Shown here: one piece after another, positions 1-7,597 of the stretch | How the letters are laid out: the number at the start of each line of letters is the position of its first letter | Position numbering within the stretch: the first letter of the stretch is position 1 | Assembly (NCBI GenBank): GCA_038093515.1 | Contig: JBBPSI010000411.1 | Coordinates: 1-13,282, forward strand | Source: Butyriboletus loyo | Taxonomy: Eukaryota; Basidiomycota; Agaricomycetes; Boletales; Boletaceae | Direction: 5' to 3' | DNA: 13,282 bases | Notes under the pieces: model-generated | The model's database searches: none | What the model saw: only the letters and a program-made list of their open reading frames with translations | Told to the model about the DNA's origin: nothing | Translations under genes and position numbers: made by a program

Positions 1-1
1 C

Positions 2-886
2 TCAGCCTTCGCACGGGAATTAGCAAGGCTGCTAAAATACGACCTCGCCCTATCCTCAGCATATCATCCCCAGACGGACGGCGAGACAGAAAGGGTCAAC
101 CAGGAGCTGGAGACCTACCTCCGCATCTTTTGCGATGGACGCCCTGACAGATGGGCCAGCATACTCCCCATGGCGGAGTTTTCACACAATTCGACCACTC
201 ACTCGGTGACTGGCAAGACGCCGTTCTCGCTTATGATCGGCTATGAACCACGCGCGTACCCGGCGTTAGGACGGACATTCCTACCGGCATTAGAAGCAAG
301 GCTCTCGGACTTAGCCGCAAGTCGAGAAGAAGCCTCGGAAGCACATGACAAGGCACGGCGCCTCATGAAAGAGCGGATCACAACAAAGTTTAAACCCTGG
401 AAGGTTGGAGATAAAGTTTGGCTAGAAGGCCGCAACCTCCGTCTCAGGTACCAGTCGCGCAAGCTTGCGCCGAAACGGGAAGGCCCCTTTGAGGTGGCCC
501 AAGTAATATCCCCAGTCGCATTTCGCCTGCGACTCCCGCCCACCTGGAAGATACATGACGTCTTCCACGCCTCTCTCCTGTCGTCTTACAGAGAGACCCC
601 AGAGCACGGCCCCAACTACACGAACCCGCCCCCAGACACCATAGAAGGCGAAGAGGAGTACGAAGTAGAAAAGATCCTCTCGCATAGAGGCACCAGAAAT
701 CGGAGACAGTACTTGGTCTCCTGGAAAGGCTACTCCGCCGCCGAAAACACCTGGGAACCAGAAGGGAATTTGGACAATTCCATGCCGTTGCTGCGAGCAT
801 ACAAGGCTCGCCACCAGAAGGACTTCCCCGCGTCCACCCGCTCCCTCATCATTGCCGCCGCCACTTCCGCCGCCGCCGCCGTCTAG
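2..886 (+). CDS. Ty3/gypsy Pol, C-terminal part (integrase plus chromodomain), element 1
   Basis: The frame is open from the first base of the window, so the gene is 5'-truncated by the window edge and its start is not visible. It carries the end of the integrase catalytic core (YHPQTDGETERVNQ, with the catalytic Glu codon at 89-91), the GPY/F-like C-terminal domain (around 440-540, including KLAPKREGPF), the VFHASLL motif, and a chromodomain at about 650-815 (EEYEVEKIL, LVSWKGY, NTWEPEGNL). In chromoviruses the chromodomain guides integration to marked chromatin. It ends in an alanine-rich tail (TSAAAAV) not found in element 2. It is about three quarters identical by eye to the matching part of element 2. 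No break is seen. Confidence 0.95.
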   Translation, partial: SAFARELARLLKYDLALSSAYHPQTDGETERVNQELETYLRIFCDGRPDRWASILPMAEFSHNSTTHSVTGKTPFSLMIGYEPRAYPALGRTFLPALEARLSDLAASREEASEAHDKARRLMKERITTKFKPWKVGDKVWLEGRNLRLRYQSRKLAPKREGPFEVAQVISPVAFRLRLPPTWKIHDVFHASLLSSYRETPEHGPNYTNPPPDTIEGEEEYEVEKILSHRGTRNRRQYLVSWKGYSAAENTWEPEGNLDNSMPLLRAYKARHQKDFPASTRSLIIAAATSAAAAV

Positions 887-914
887 AGTTTGATCGAACC
901 AGGAGTTTCGATCT

Positions 915-928
915 TGTACGGGGGGTAA
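915..928 (+). other. Polypurine tract of element 1
   Basis: The stretch tgtacggggggtaa lies directly before the LTR start TGTTACAG. It matches the position and G-rich make-up of a plus-strand primer site. Element 2 has the same GGGGGTAA-TGTTAC arrangement. Confidence 0.75.
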
Positions 929-1183
929 TGTTACAGTTTTACCCCTAAGCGTACCCCGCCACTCGTTTTCCCACGCTCACGCGTCCCCGCCGCCCCCGCC
1001 GTCTCGCGATGCCGCCCATCGCCCGCTCCCTAGTCGCCTAGTGGACGTTATCCACTTCCCGGTCGCTCCTGCGAGTCTCTGTGCCGTTGCACCGAGATAG
1101 CCCCTGTCTTCTCGCCCCGTCGGGCCGGACCCACAGCTGAGCTGTCGCGTCCCTCTTTTCTTAACCAATGACATTTGTTACAT

Positions 1184-1200
1184 CACGTGACTAGCACGTG
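1184..1200 (+). promoter_or_regulatory. Paired CACGTG E-boxes in the LTR of element 1
   Basis: Two perfect CACGTG palindromes start at 1184 and 1195, inside TCACGTGACTAGCACGTGAT. This is the binding core of bHLH factors such as the Cbf1/Pho4 type. A near copy of the pair lies upstream of the TATA box in the LTR of element 4. Regulatory use is inferred. Confidence 0.45.
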
Positions 1201-1454
1201 ATTAGATTACGACGCGTCAGTACCTTCGCGTCGAGACCCGTATCCAAGGGCTCCGCCGTTCGCGCACCCTTCGCCCTGTGGGGCTCGCCTCATGGACATC
1301 GTCACTTCGCCTTCAGCTCTTCCTATTCGCTGACGATGTCGCCATCTTACTCGGAGCTTCGCTCCCTCGTTACCGGCACTTTGCCGCTTCCTTCTTTCGC
1401 CGCTATGACTCGGACGGACTCATAGCCCTTTGCCCTCGCTGCCACGCACAGCTC

Positions 1455-1485
1455 GGTCTGTGCACGATACCCTTCAGTATATAAG
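1455..1485 (+). promoter_or_regulatory. LTR core promoter, element 1
   Basis: GGTCTGTGCAC at 1455-1465 is followed by TATATAAG at 1478-1485. The 11-mer and its 23-nt start-to-start distance to the TATA box recur in all four LTRs of the window. Confidence 0.6.
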
Positions 1486-1746
1486 ATCGTACTTAGAGTA
1501 GTACGAGTTCTTTAGCTAATTCTACGCATCTACCAAGTGCCTAGCAATCTAGCTTATACCCCATCTGCCGATAGAGCCGATAAGCCTCAGCTCGATCTCG
1601 TCTGGTCGCCACCATACGACATCTCGCCGACACTTGCTCTGCAGAAGCCCGATAGCGTCGTCTACGCGAGTCGGCCATCTTCCCGATTAGGCTCGAGCCC
1701 CTATTCAAGTGCTCGCTGCTAGTTGTTTCGCACTCCAGCGTAACAC

Positions 1747-3510
1747 AAACTGCTCGCAGTCATTCACGCATTAGAAGAATGGTGACACTACCTGCGAGGT
1801 ACTGGTCACCAGGTCGAGATTCTCACCGACCATAAGAATCTCACGTATTTCCGCCAACCAAACAAGTTGTCTCGCCGACAAGCGCGTTGGCTCATGTTCC
1901 TGCAGGACTTCGACCTGCATTTCCATCACATTCCAGGGACGCAGATGGGACCTGCCGACGCCCTGTCCCGACGAGACAATGTTGACACCTCTACCGACAA
2001 CCAGGAGGTCACCCTCCTCCCCGAAAACCTGTTCGCCAGAAAGATCGATGTCGCTCTCGCCGAAAAGATTGCCGCCTCGACTCCCAGTGACCCAATGATC
2101 AAGCGGTGCATGCAGGCTCTCTACGAAGACTCCCCCCTCTTCCCCAAAATGAATGCTGGGGACTGGGACTTCGACGGTAAAGAGCTGTATTTTCGCAAGA
2201 AACGCTACATCCTGGAGGCGGCCTGTGTCGACCTCATCCGATCCCTCCATGAGAGCCCAGCTGGGGGTCATGGTGGTATATTCCGCACCCAGAATCTGGT
2301 GCAACGTGATTACTGGTGGCCTGGCATGGCTAATCTGGTCCGCCGCTTCGTTTCCAGCTGTGCCATATGTCAGGCGCATAAGGTTAATACTCACCCCACC
2401 ATGCCCCCTCTCACCCCTCTGGCCAGCGTGGCCTCTCGTCCTTTTGAGCAGGTCTTGGTCGACCTCATCACCGGCCTCCCTCCCTCTTTGGGTTATGATT
2501 CAGTCATGGTCGTGGTAGACCATGGGCTTACAAAGGGGGTAATTTATTCCCCTTGCAACAAAGATATCGACGCAGCAGGAGTCGCCAGATTATTTTTCAA
2601 AACTGTCTTCCTCCGTTTTGGCCTACACTCCCGCTGCATCTCAGACAGAGGCCCACAGTTCGCATCCGCTTTCGCTAGAGAACTCGCGAGACTTCTCAAT
2701 TACGATCTCGCCCTCTCCTCCACATATCACCCACAGACCGATGGTGAAACGGAGCGAGTCAACCAAGAACTGGAGACGTATCTCCGGATCTTCTGCAATG
2801 GACACCTGGAACGATGGGCCGAGCTGCTCCCTATGGCCGAGTTCTCCCACAACTCGATGACCCACTCCTCGACCAACGTGACTCCCTTCTCTCTGATGGT
2901 TGGCTATGAGCTGAGATCGTATCCTCCAATCGGAAAGATGTTTCTCCCCGCCCTCAAATCCAGACTCTCGGAACTCATGGGAGCCCGAATGGAAGCTCTA
3001 GAAGCCCATGAGAAGGCACGGCAATTAATGAAGGAACAGATCTCGTCCAAGTTCTGCCCATGGAAAACTGGAGATAAGGTTTGGCTAGAAGGACGCAACC
3101 TTCGACTCAGGTACCCGTCGAAGAAGCTCGCCCCTAGACGGGAAGATCCGTTCAAAATTGCCCAAGTCATCTCCCCTGTGGCGTACAGGCTCCGACTACC
3201 GCCGACCTGGAAGATCCATGACGTCTTCCATGCCTCCCTCCTGACTCCTTATCATGAAACGGCGGAACATGGTCCCAATTTCACAAACCCTCCTCCGGAA
3301 GAAATAGACGGAGATGAAGAGTACAAGATCGATCGGATCTTGTCCCACCGCGGTTCAAAGGGACGCTGTCAATTCCTTGTGTCCTGGAAAGGGTATTCCA
3401 CAGCAGAAAACACCTGGGAACCAAACGGGAACCTGGTCCATGCGCAGGCCTTGCTCAAGGCTTATAAACTGCGCCACCCGAAGGATTTTCCCTCCCCATC
3501 TTCGCAGTAA
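1747..3510 (+). pseudogene. Ty3/gypsy Pol fragment: RNase H end, integrase, chromodomain (element 2)
   Basis: The frame begins at the junction with LTR 1 in the RNase H domain (LLAVIHALEEW, then TDHKNLTYF and the HHIPGTQMGPADALSRR motif). An in-frame TGA at 1783-1785 sits where an Arg is expected, consistent with CGA to TGA. From 1786 the frame is open to the TAA at 3508-3510. The integrase has the zinc-binding HHCC region (about 2240-2375, ending CAIC), then the DD35E triad: Asp 2461-2463 (VDLITGLP), Asp 2644-2646 (SDRGPQF) and Glu 2752-2754 (TERVNQ), with 35 residues between the last two. A GPY/F-like domain and a chromodomain (about 3312-3475, with LVSWKGY and NTWEPNGNL) follow. The gene cannot be complete because it lacks its 5' half here. 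Sites and fold look intact. Confidence 0.9.
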
Positions 3511-3519
3511 CACTCGAAA

Positions 3520-4758
3520 ATGGCCATTCCTCCTGCTGAAAACAACGCCCCACTCCCAGCTCAGCCTCCCGTCCGCTCCTCTCATCTCCCAGTCTCCTCT
3601 CGCCGAGTCCTCTATGCCGCAGTCCTCGAAAACCCTGTCGCTACGTATGCCCTAGAGCAACGTATGGATTTCACTGGGGATTACGTCCTTCGTACCCTTG
3701 CCAGTCTTTACCGTTCTTATGCCCTCGCCCGTACCGTCCACACCCGCCTTTGTCCTGACAACCAACCACCGGTATACGCCACCGCCCTAGAGACCTCCTT
3801 GATGGAGGCTAGGGGGTACACCCTGGATATCCTTCACACTGAAGGGTTCGGGTACGTCGTGGATCAACTCCTCCCGGGTATTCTTGCGCCCGTTCTCCGC
3901 CCCATCCTTGTTGCTCTCGCTCCTAGGGAGAGAGAGTTTTATTTTCAGTCCAACAACCGCATCGGGTTTCTTCGCCCCACCGCTCGCGGCCCCAATCCCC
4001 CTCCTCGTCCTGCCGCGGAAGGATCTCCTCCACCACTACCTGTTCCTGCGCCACCCACAAGAGATTCTCCTGCGACCACTCTGGTAGCAGACTCATCCCG
4101 AGAGACCACTGGCGAGTCGTTAGAGTCCTTTTGGACTGACGTCAATGAGTCCCAGGTCGCTCGTCGACACTCCCCTCTACCACCTCGAACTATGCATCGC
4201 CAACCTCGCCAGACACTTCTCCAGGTTGGATCTGTCCTGGGATCGGTCACCCTCACCGCCGCAGGAAGAAGGATCGCCAATAGGGCCTTTCGCTCCGTCA
4301 CCCCCCAACTGTCCACTCGTCACGGGACCCCCGCCATCCAGCTCATTCCTCAAGTCACCTCCCCCGCCGCAGCAATGGCTGGTTCTTCCAACTCCTCATA
4401 TGGAGCCCCGCCTCCCTACCTCGCCAATCACGGGACTCGTGATGCCCCCATCGTCCTCGACAACAGATCCCCTGTCGGCAGCCCTCACCCTGCTCGACCT
4501 CGCCTCGTCCGCCTGCAACTTTGCTTCAAATGCGGCACCATCGGCCACTTTCGTAGGGAGTGCCCCAACTACACATGTCCCTTCTGCCACCGCATTGCCC
4601 CAGGTCATATTCAGGAGTTTTGCCCAGAACGGATATGCGGCCTCTGCGGTGCCATTGGCCATATCGTCACCAACTGCACATTCCGGGATGACGTCTGGGC
4701 AGATTTCAATGCCAATGACGCTTACAACTACGACGTCAACGAGGGGAAGTCTCAGTGA
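3520..4758 (+). CDS. Third ORF of element 2: protein with three C-terminal CCHC-type zinc knuckles
   Basis: A 412-codon ORF fills the space between pol and the polypurine tract. Its ATG has a good context (aaaATGg) and lies in the same frame as pol, three codons after the pol stop. Residues 1-150 look like a folded, mostly helical domain that I do not recognise. Residues about 155-320 are rich in Pro, Ser, Arg and Thr and probably disordered. The C-terminus has CFKCGTIGHFRREC (335-348), CPFCHRIAPGHIQEFC (353-368, longer C-to-H spacing) and CGLCGAIGHIVTNC (373-386). Such knuckles bind single-stranded nucleic acid and are usual in Gag, which lies upstream of pol rather than downstream. Element 1 has nothing here: its pol stop is only 42 bp from the LTR. 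It could be a displaced nucleocapsid-like gene or a captured host gene. There is no signal peptide or membrane segment, so it is not envelope-like. Confidence 0.75.
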   Translation: MAIPPAENNAPLPAQPPVRSSHLPVSSRRVLYAAVLENPVATYALEQRMDFTGDYVLRTLASLYRSYALARTVHTRLCPDNQPPVYATALETSLMEARGYTLDILHTEGFGYVVDQLLPGILAPVLRPILVALAPREREFYFQSNNRIGFLRPTARGPNPPPRPAAEGSPPPLPVPAPPTRDSPATTLVADSSRETTGESLESFWTDVNESQVARRHSPLPPRTMHRQPRQTLLQVGSVLGSVTLTAAGRRIANRAFRSVTPQLSTRHGTPAIQLIPQVTSPAAAMAGSSNSSYGAPPPYLANHGTRDAPIVLDNRSPVGSPHPARPRLVRLQLCFKCGTIGHFRRECPNYTCPFCHRIAPGHIQEFCPERICGLCGAIGHIVTNCTFRDDVWADFNANDAYNYDVNEGKSQ

Positions 4759-4796
4759 AGGGAGCATTCAAGTTGTGGAGTCGGAGTCTCCACCAT

Positions 4797-4809
4797 GGGA
4801 AGGGGGTAA
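4797..4809 (+). other. Polypurine tract of element 2
   Basis: gggaagggggtaa lies directly before the LTR start TGTTACGG, the same arrangement as in element 1. Confidence 0.75.
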
Positions 4810-5235
4810 TGTTACGGTAGTGGTCTACTTTTTCTCTCCATTACCGTTGGGACTGTTACATTCACCTAGCCTTTTGCTAGTTCCACTTGAACGGTAACAA
4901 CCGTTCCTACTTAGTCATCACTTCTCGCGCACAGACGCGCTTTCTTTCATACTCCAGAATCTTCTGGAATATTCCTTCCACATTTGTAGTTTCCTTCTCG
5001 TGTCTCAATTAGGAACATGGTCTGTGCACAGACTCCAGTAGTATAAAGACCCGGTCTTTACACTATGTACATTATCTAGTTCTACGCAGATACCTGCTAG
5101 CAATTAGTTCACTTCCAGACTCTTAGTGTGCGCACTAAGACATAGTCTGAGACTTCGCCCAGAATCGTCTCCCGAGTCTCGAGGCCACTCCAGAGTGCCT
5201 TCTCGCTGTTCTGATTGTTAGTGCCCAGCGTAACA
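4810..5235 (+). repeat. 3' LTR of element 2 (426 bp)
   Basis: It begins TGTTACGG after the polypurine tract and ends CAGCGTAACA. The LTR of element 3 is similar along most of its length and almost equally long (434 bp), so the two belong to one family. An inverted repeat AACGGT-AACA-ACCGTT lies at 4890-4905. The right flank is the interrupted gag of element 3. The last CpG before a 3.6-kb CpG-free stretch is at 5229-5230, inside this LTR. Confidence 0.88.
5019..5048 (+). promoter_or_regulatory. LTR core promoter, element 2
   Basis: GGTCTGTGCAC at 5019-5029 is followed by TATAAAG at 5042-5048, with 23 nt between the two starts. The transcript start is expected shortly downstream. Confidence 0.6.
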
Positions 5236-5836
5236 CTTGGCAGCAACAAGTTGGAATTCTGAGATGAGCATCTCATAGCCATCTTCAGCATCCTCTTTGT
5301 CCTGTTTGAGGTTCCCCATATCAATCCAGGCTTTTTCAGTAATGTTGAACAGGTGAAAGGCCCATTTGAAATCAGCACAGAAAATGTTGAAGGTTTTCTG
5401 TGCAGGAGTGAGGTTTCCATCAAGGATTCCCCTTAGCCATCCTTTCAAGAAGGTCCTTCCTTTCCCCACACTCATCTTGTTGGTGCATGTTGTAATTTTT
5501 GTGTTATTGTTATTGAAGATGGTGGGGTTGATTGTGAAATAGGCTCTCATAGAAAGAAGCCATTAGGCTGCATCTTCATTTTTCCCATTAAAGTTCACAG
5601 GTATTTGAGCTTTAACTTCCAACACCATTTCTTTGTCATCATCATCAAGGAGAGGTGGGAGAGTGTTATATGAAGGGGATTGGGAGGGGAGATCCATGAG
5701 GGGTATGTAGGGTAAGGTAATCACTGTCATAGCTTTCAGAAGGATCAGACTCATTTCCATGTCCTTGTCCCTCATCTGCAGGTGGGTCTCCTGAGTAGAA
5801 CTCTTCTTGGATGGGTTGAGAATCAACAGAATCCAT
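5236..5836 (-). pseudogene. Ty3/gypsy gag remnant, element 3
   Basis: A likely start ATG at 5836-5834 opens an acidic N-terminus (MDSVDSQPIQEEF). Around 5680-5830 the reading passes from that frame to the next one, marking a frameshift. The second frame gives the capsid-like part, including PVNFNGKNEDAA, then an in-frame TAA at 5563-5565, then WLLSMRAYFTINP, KMSVGKGRTF and ADFKWAFHLFN, the pattern of the retrotransposon Gag domain (an F-x-G start, a WL-Y-N helix, then a KMS-G-G helix). It ends abruptly after FQLVAAK where the element 2 LTR begins. No zinc knuckle is reached. The frameshift, stop and truncation make it nonfunctional. The gag assignment rests on motif layout. Confidence 0.75.
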
Positions 5837-5962
5837 GATGATCAGTTCAGGAGAGGGGACTTGATAGGAGGATCCAATGCATTTTCATGGGGGTAGTAAT
5901 AGTGGGTGAGGGGGATCATCTTTACTGTTGAAGAGCAGAAGCAAAGGGGAAGATCTTTTTTT

Positions 5963-6396
5963 TGTTACACCTGTGCTGCTAACAACTAGACTTCAGGTAG
6001 TACTCTGGAGTAGCTACCAGACTCTTTGAATGGAATCTCAGTCTATGTCCAAGTACACACTTAGAGGTTGGAGTGATGGAGTTGCTAGCAATTATATTGC
6101 ATAGAACTAGATAGGGTTACAAGTACAGAGCACCTGGTATTTATACTGATGGAACATGTGCACAGACCATGCCAATTGGTAAGTACATAGAGTCATAATG
6201 AGTCTGACCAAGTTGTTATGAGTTGAGTGATCAAAAGGAAAACAGCTCTAGAATGATCTAGAATGAAGTGGAAATGGTATCTGAAAGAAGAGAGATATGA
6301 CTAAGCAGAATGGCTAAGTCACTCATGAATAAGAGGTGCAGCCTCAGGCAAAAAGGGAGTCCATAGGGAAAAAGAAAGAAAGGAGAAATCATAACA
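5963..6396 (-). repeat. 5' LTR of element 3 (434 bp, minus strand)
   Basis: On the minus strand it starts TGTTATGATT at 6396 and ends CAGGTGTAACA at 5963. It aligns with the element 2 LTR over the promoter (GGTCTGTGCAC, TATAAA), the downstream TATCTAGTTCTA and TGCTAGCAA motifs, and the TTGTTAG and GTAACA end. It contains no CpG, whereas the element 2 LTR has many, so many differences look like CG to TG or CA. Confidence 0.82.
6139..6168 (-). promoter_or_regulatory. LTR core promoter, element 3
   Basis: On the minus strand GGTCTGTGCAC (6168-6158) is followed by TATAAAT starting at 6145, again with 23 nt between the starts. The promoter core survived although the rest of the element decayed. 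Confidence 0.55.
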
Positions 6397-7597
6397 GGTA
6401 TGGTACCAATGATGAAGCTGCACAGCAGATGGATATGGATAGATAACAGGCTCATATCAGATGTGAGAGTGAAGGATATGTTTGGGACACCAGAGCAGGA
6501 TGATTGGTGTGCATATTTGTTGTTTTACTGACATGGGTGAGCATGCAGAGTTGATCAGAAGTGTGAGGGAGGTCTTGGGATGGAGCATGGAGCATGTATG
6601 ATGATGGGGCTTATGGTAACTTGGACTGCAGACCCTTTTCTTTTTCTTTGCAGTGCATGTAGGACATATCTGCTCACTAGTCATTGTATGTTTCTTTCTC
6701 TGCTGTTCATTTTTCTTGAGGGCTTTTGGTCACATCAGGACCAATACATTTCATCTGTCAAGTGTTGAATGCTCAAACATTGAGCCAAAATTGTGGGGAC
6801 TGTTAAGGGCTCAATTTGGATTGGGAACAGTGCCCCTATTATCTTGGTTGCACATTTTCTATGGGTTGTCTTCTGCTATGAGGGAATAACCAGAAGGGGC
6901 TGGGTTGGAACATTCAGTTCAAAATGTGGTGCCAGGGACAGGCAGTGTACACATTTATAGCAGTGGTGAGAATTTGCTTCTTCAACTGTATATAGTTCTG
7001 CAGTCACATGAATGAAGCATCATGATCTTGATGTTCATGTTCTTCCATTGGTTGGTACTGCAGTTTCAATGCATGAGCTCCACAGGATACTGGTAGTTTC
7101 ATTTGTCATATAAATTATCCTATGCCCATCTTTGAGAGAACATCCTTTTTGATCTACCAAACATGGTCAACAAAAGGTGATCAGAAAATCAGTATTTCTC
7201 CAGGCCCACCCCTCACTGCATATACTTTTCAATTGAGTGAAAAACTCAGCACCATCTGGAAACATCAACTGGCACATACTGTAACATTACTCCAGTTCTC
7301 AATACCATGATTTTGCAGGAAAATATGTGATTGGCTGGGAAATGACATGTAACAGAATGTTAAAGAACTTTGATGAATGTTTTGGAAGGTACAAAGATTG
7401 GACTTTGTGGAAAAACAGAAGGAAAAGGAAGATTCTGGGTCAGGCCAGACTATCAGTACAAATGCAGGGAAAGCAAACAGATTACAGGAAAAGAGAAAAA
7501 AAGGATAGGGTAAGTCATCTGGCAAGTCATAACAATTTAGCTGTGCATTGGCCTATGCTATAAGACAAGTTAGTATGTAGAAGGTTATGTCACTTCA
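6397..7597. other. Unassigned CpG-free block between element 3 and the micro-exon gene
   Basis: No complete gene can be supported here. Open stretches on the plus strand read like protein but are not joined by clear splice sites: 6653-6889 (with LWGLLRAQFGLGTVPLLSWL), 7122-7300 (MPIFERTSFLIYQTW) and 7319-7509. CpG is entirely absent, as in the flanking old DNA. A possible reading is a decayed intron-containing host gene or an unrecognised old transposon. Confidence 0.4.
7319..7509 (+). other. Possible exon of an unidentified plus-strand gene
   Basis: The segment is bordered by a good acceptor (ATTTTGCAG, ending 7318) and a perfect donor (GATAGG then GTAAGT at 7510). Between them one frame is open and encodes a basic peptide, starting KYVIGWEMTCNRMLKNFDE and including WTLWKNRRKRK. 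I do not recognise the protein. The phase does not join simply to the open stretch at 7122-7300; a weak donor near 7235 would be needed. It would be convergent with the micro-exon gene. Confidence 0.25.

Larger units (their letters stand above)
1..1745 (+). mobile_element. Ty3/gypsy chromovirus element 1, 3' part
   Basis: This is the 3' end of a long-terminal-repeat retrotransposon: integrase C-terminus with chromodomain, a G-rich polypurine tract and a complete 3' LTR. The 5' part lies outside the window. Sequence resumes at 1746 in the middle of the RNase H domain of a second element of the same broad family, so I infer that element 1 inserted into element 2. The 5 bases after the LTR (caaac) would be one copy of the target-site duplication; the other copy is out of view. 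The coding part is open and CpG-rich, which suggests a fairly young insertion. Confidence 0.9.
929..1745 (+). repeat. 3' LTR of element 1 (817 bp)
   Basis: It starts TGTTACAG just after the polypurine tract and ends CAGCGTAACA, so the ends form the inverted repeat TGTTAC/GTAACA. The end matches the end of the element 2 LTR (CAGCGTAACA), and TTCTACGCA and CTAGCAAT downstream of the TATA box are also shared. It is nearly twice as long as the element 2 LTR, with most of the extra length upstream of the TATA box. The downstream flank is element 2 pol. Short ORFs inside it look like chance. Confidence 0.82.
1746..5235 (+). mobile_element. Ty3/gypsy chromovirus element 2, 3' part with extra zinc-knuckle ORF
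   Basis: Contents in order: RNase H remnant, integrase, chromodomain, a 412-codon third ORF, polypurine tract and 3' LTR. The upstream part was displaced by element 1 and lies beyond the window. At the right end the LTR stops at 5235 and the sequence continues as a gag gene on the opposite strand, so element 2 itself is inserted in element 3. The 5 bases cttgg (5236-5240) would be one target-site duplicate. The two ORFs are open and CpG-rich apart from one stop near the left junction. Confidence 0.88.
5236..6396 (-). mobile_element. Older Ty3/gypsy element 3, 5' end (LTR, leader, gag)
   Basis: Read on the minus strand it shows a 434-bp LTR (6396 to 5963), a leader of about 126 bp and a gag gene cut off at 5236 by element 2. 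The leader after the LTR starts with an A-run, and I see no convincing tRNA primer site. The whole element has no CpG at all and its gag carries a frameshift and a stop, so it is the oldest element in the window. The rest of it would lie on the far side of element 2. Confidence 0.82.

Noticed and set aside
1198..1722. Small plus-strand ORFs in LTR 1
   Set aside because: They overlap the LTR promoter, overlap each other in different frames and show no domain or codon signal.
1176..1745. A separate LTR starting at the second TGTTACATCACGTG inside LTR 1
   Set aside because: The 5 bases before 1176 (acatt) do not match those after 1745 (caaac), and the polypurine tract abuts 929. Kept as one long LTR, but not excluded.
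4145..4897. A 250-codon ORF overlapping the zinc-knuckle ORF in another frame
   Set aside because: Its composition is low-complexity Pro/Ser/Thr from the shadow frame, it runs into the LTR, and the frame starting at 3520 carries the zinc knuckles.
6770..6810. LTR start or polypurine tract of a copia-type element (gtggggac followed by TGTTAAG)
   Set aside because: No matching LTR end, primer-binding site or pol motif could be found nearby, and the same bases lie in an open plus-strand segment.
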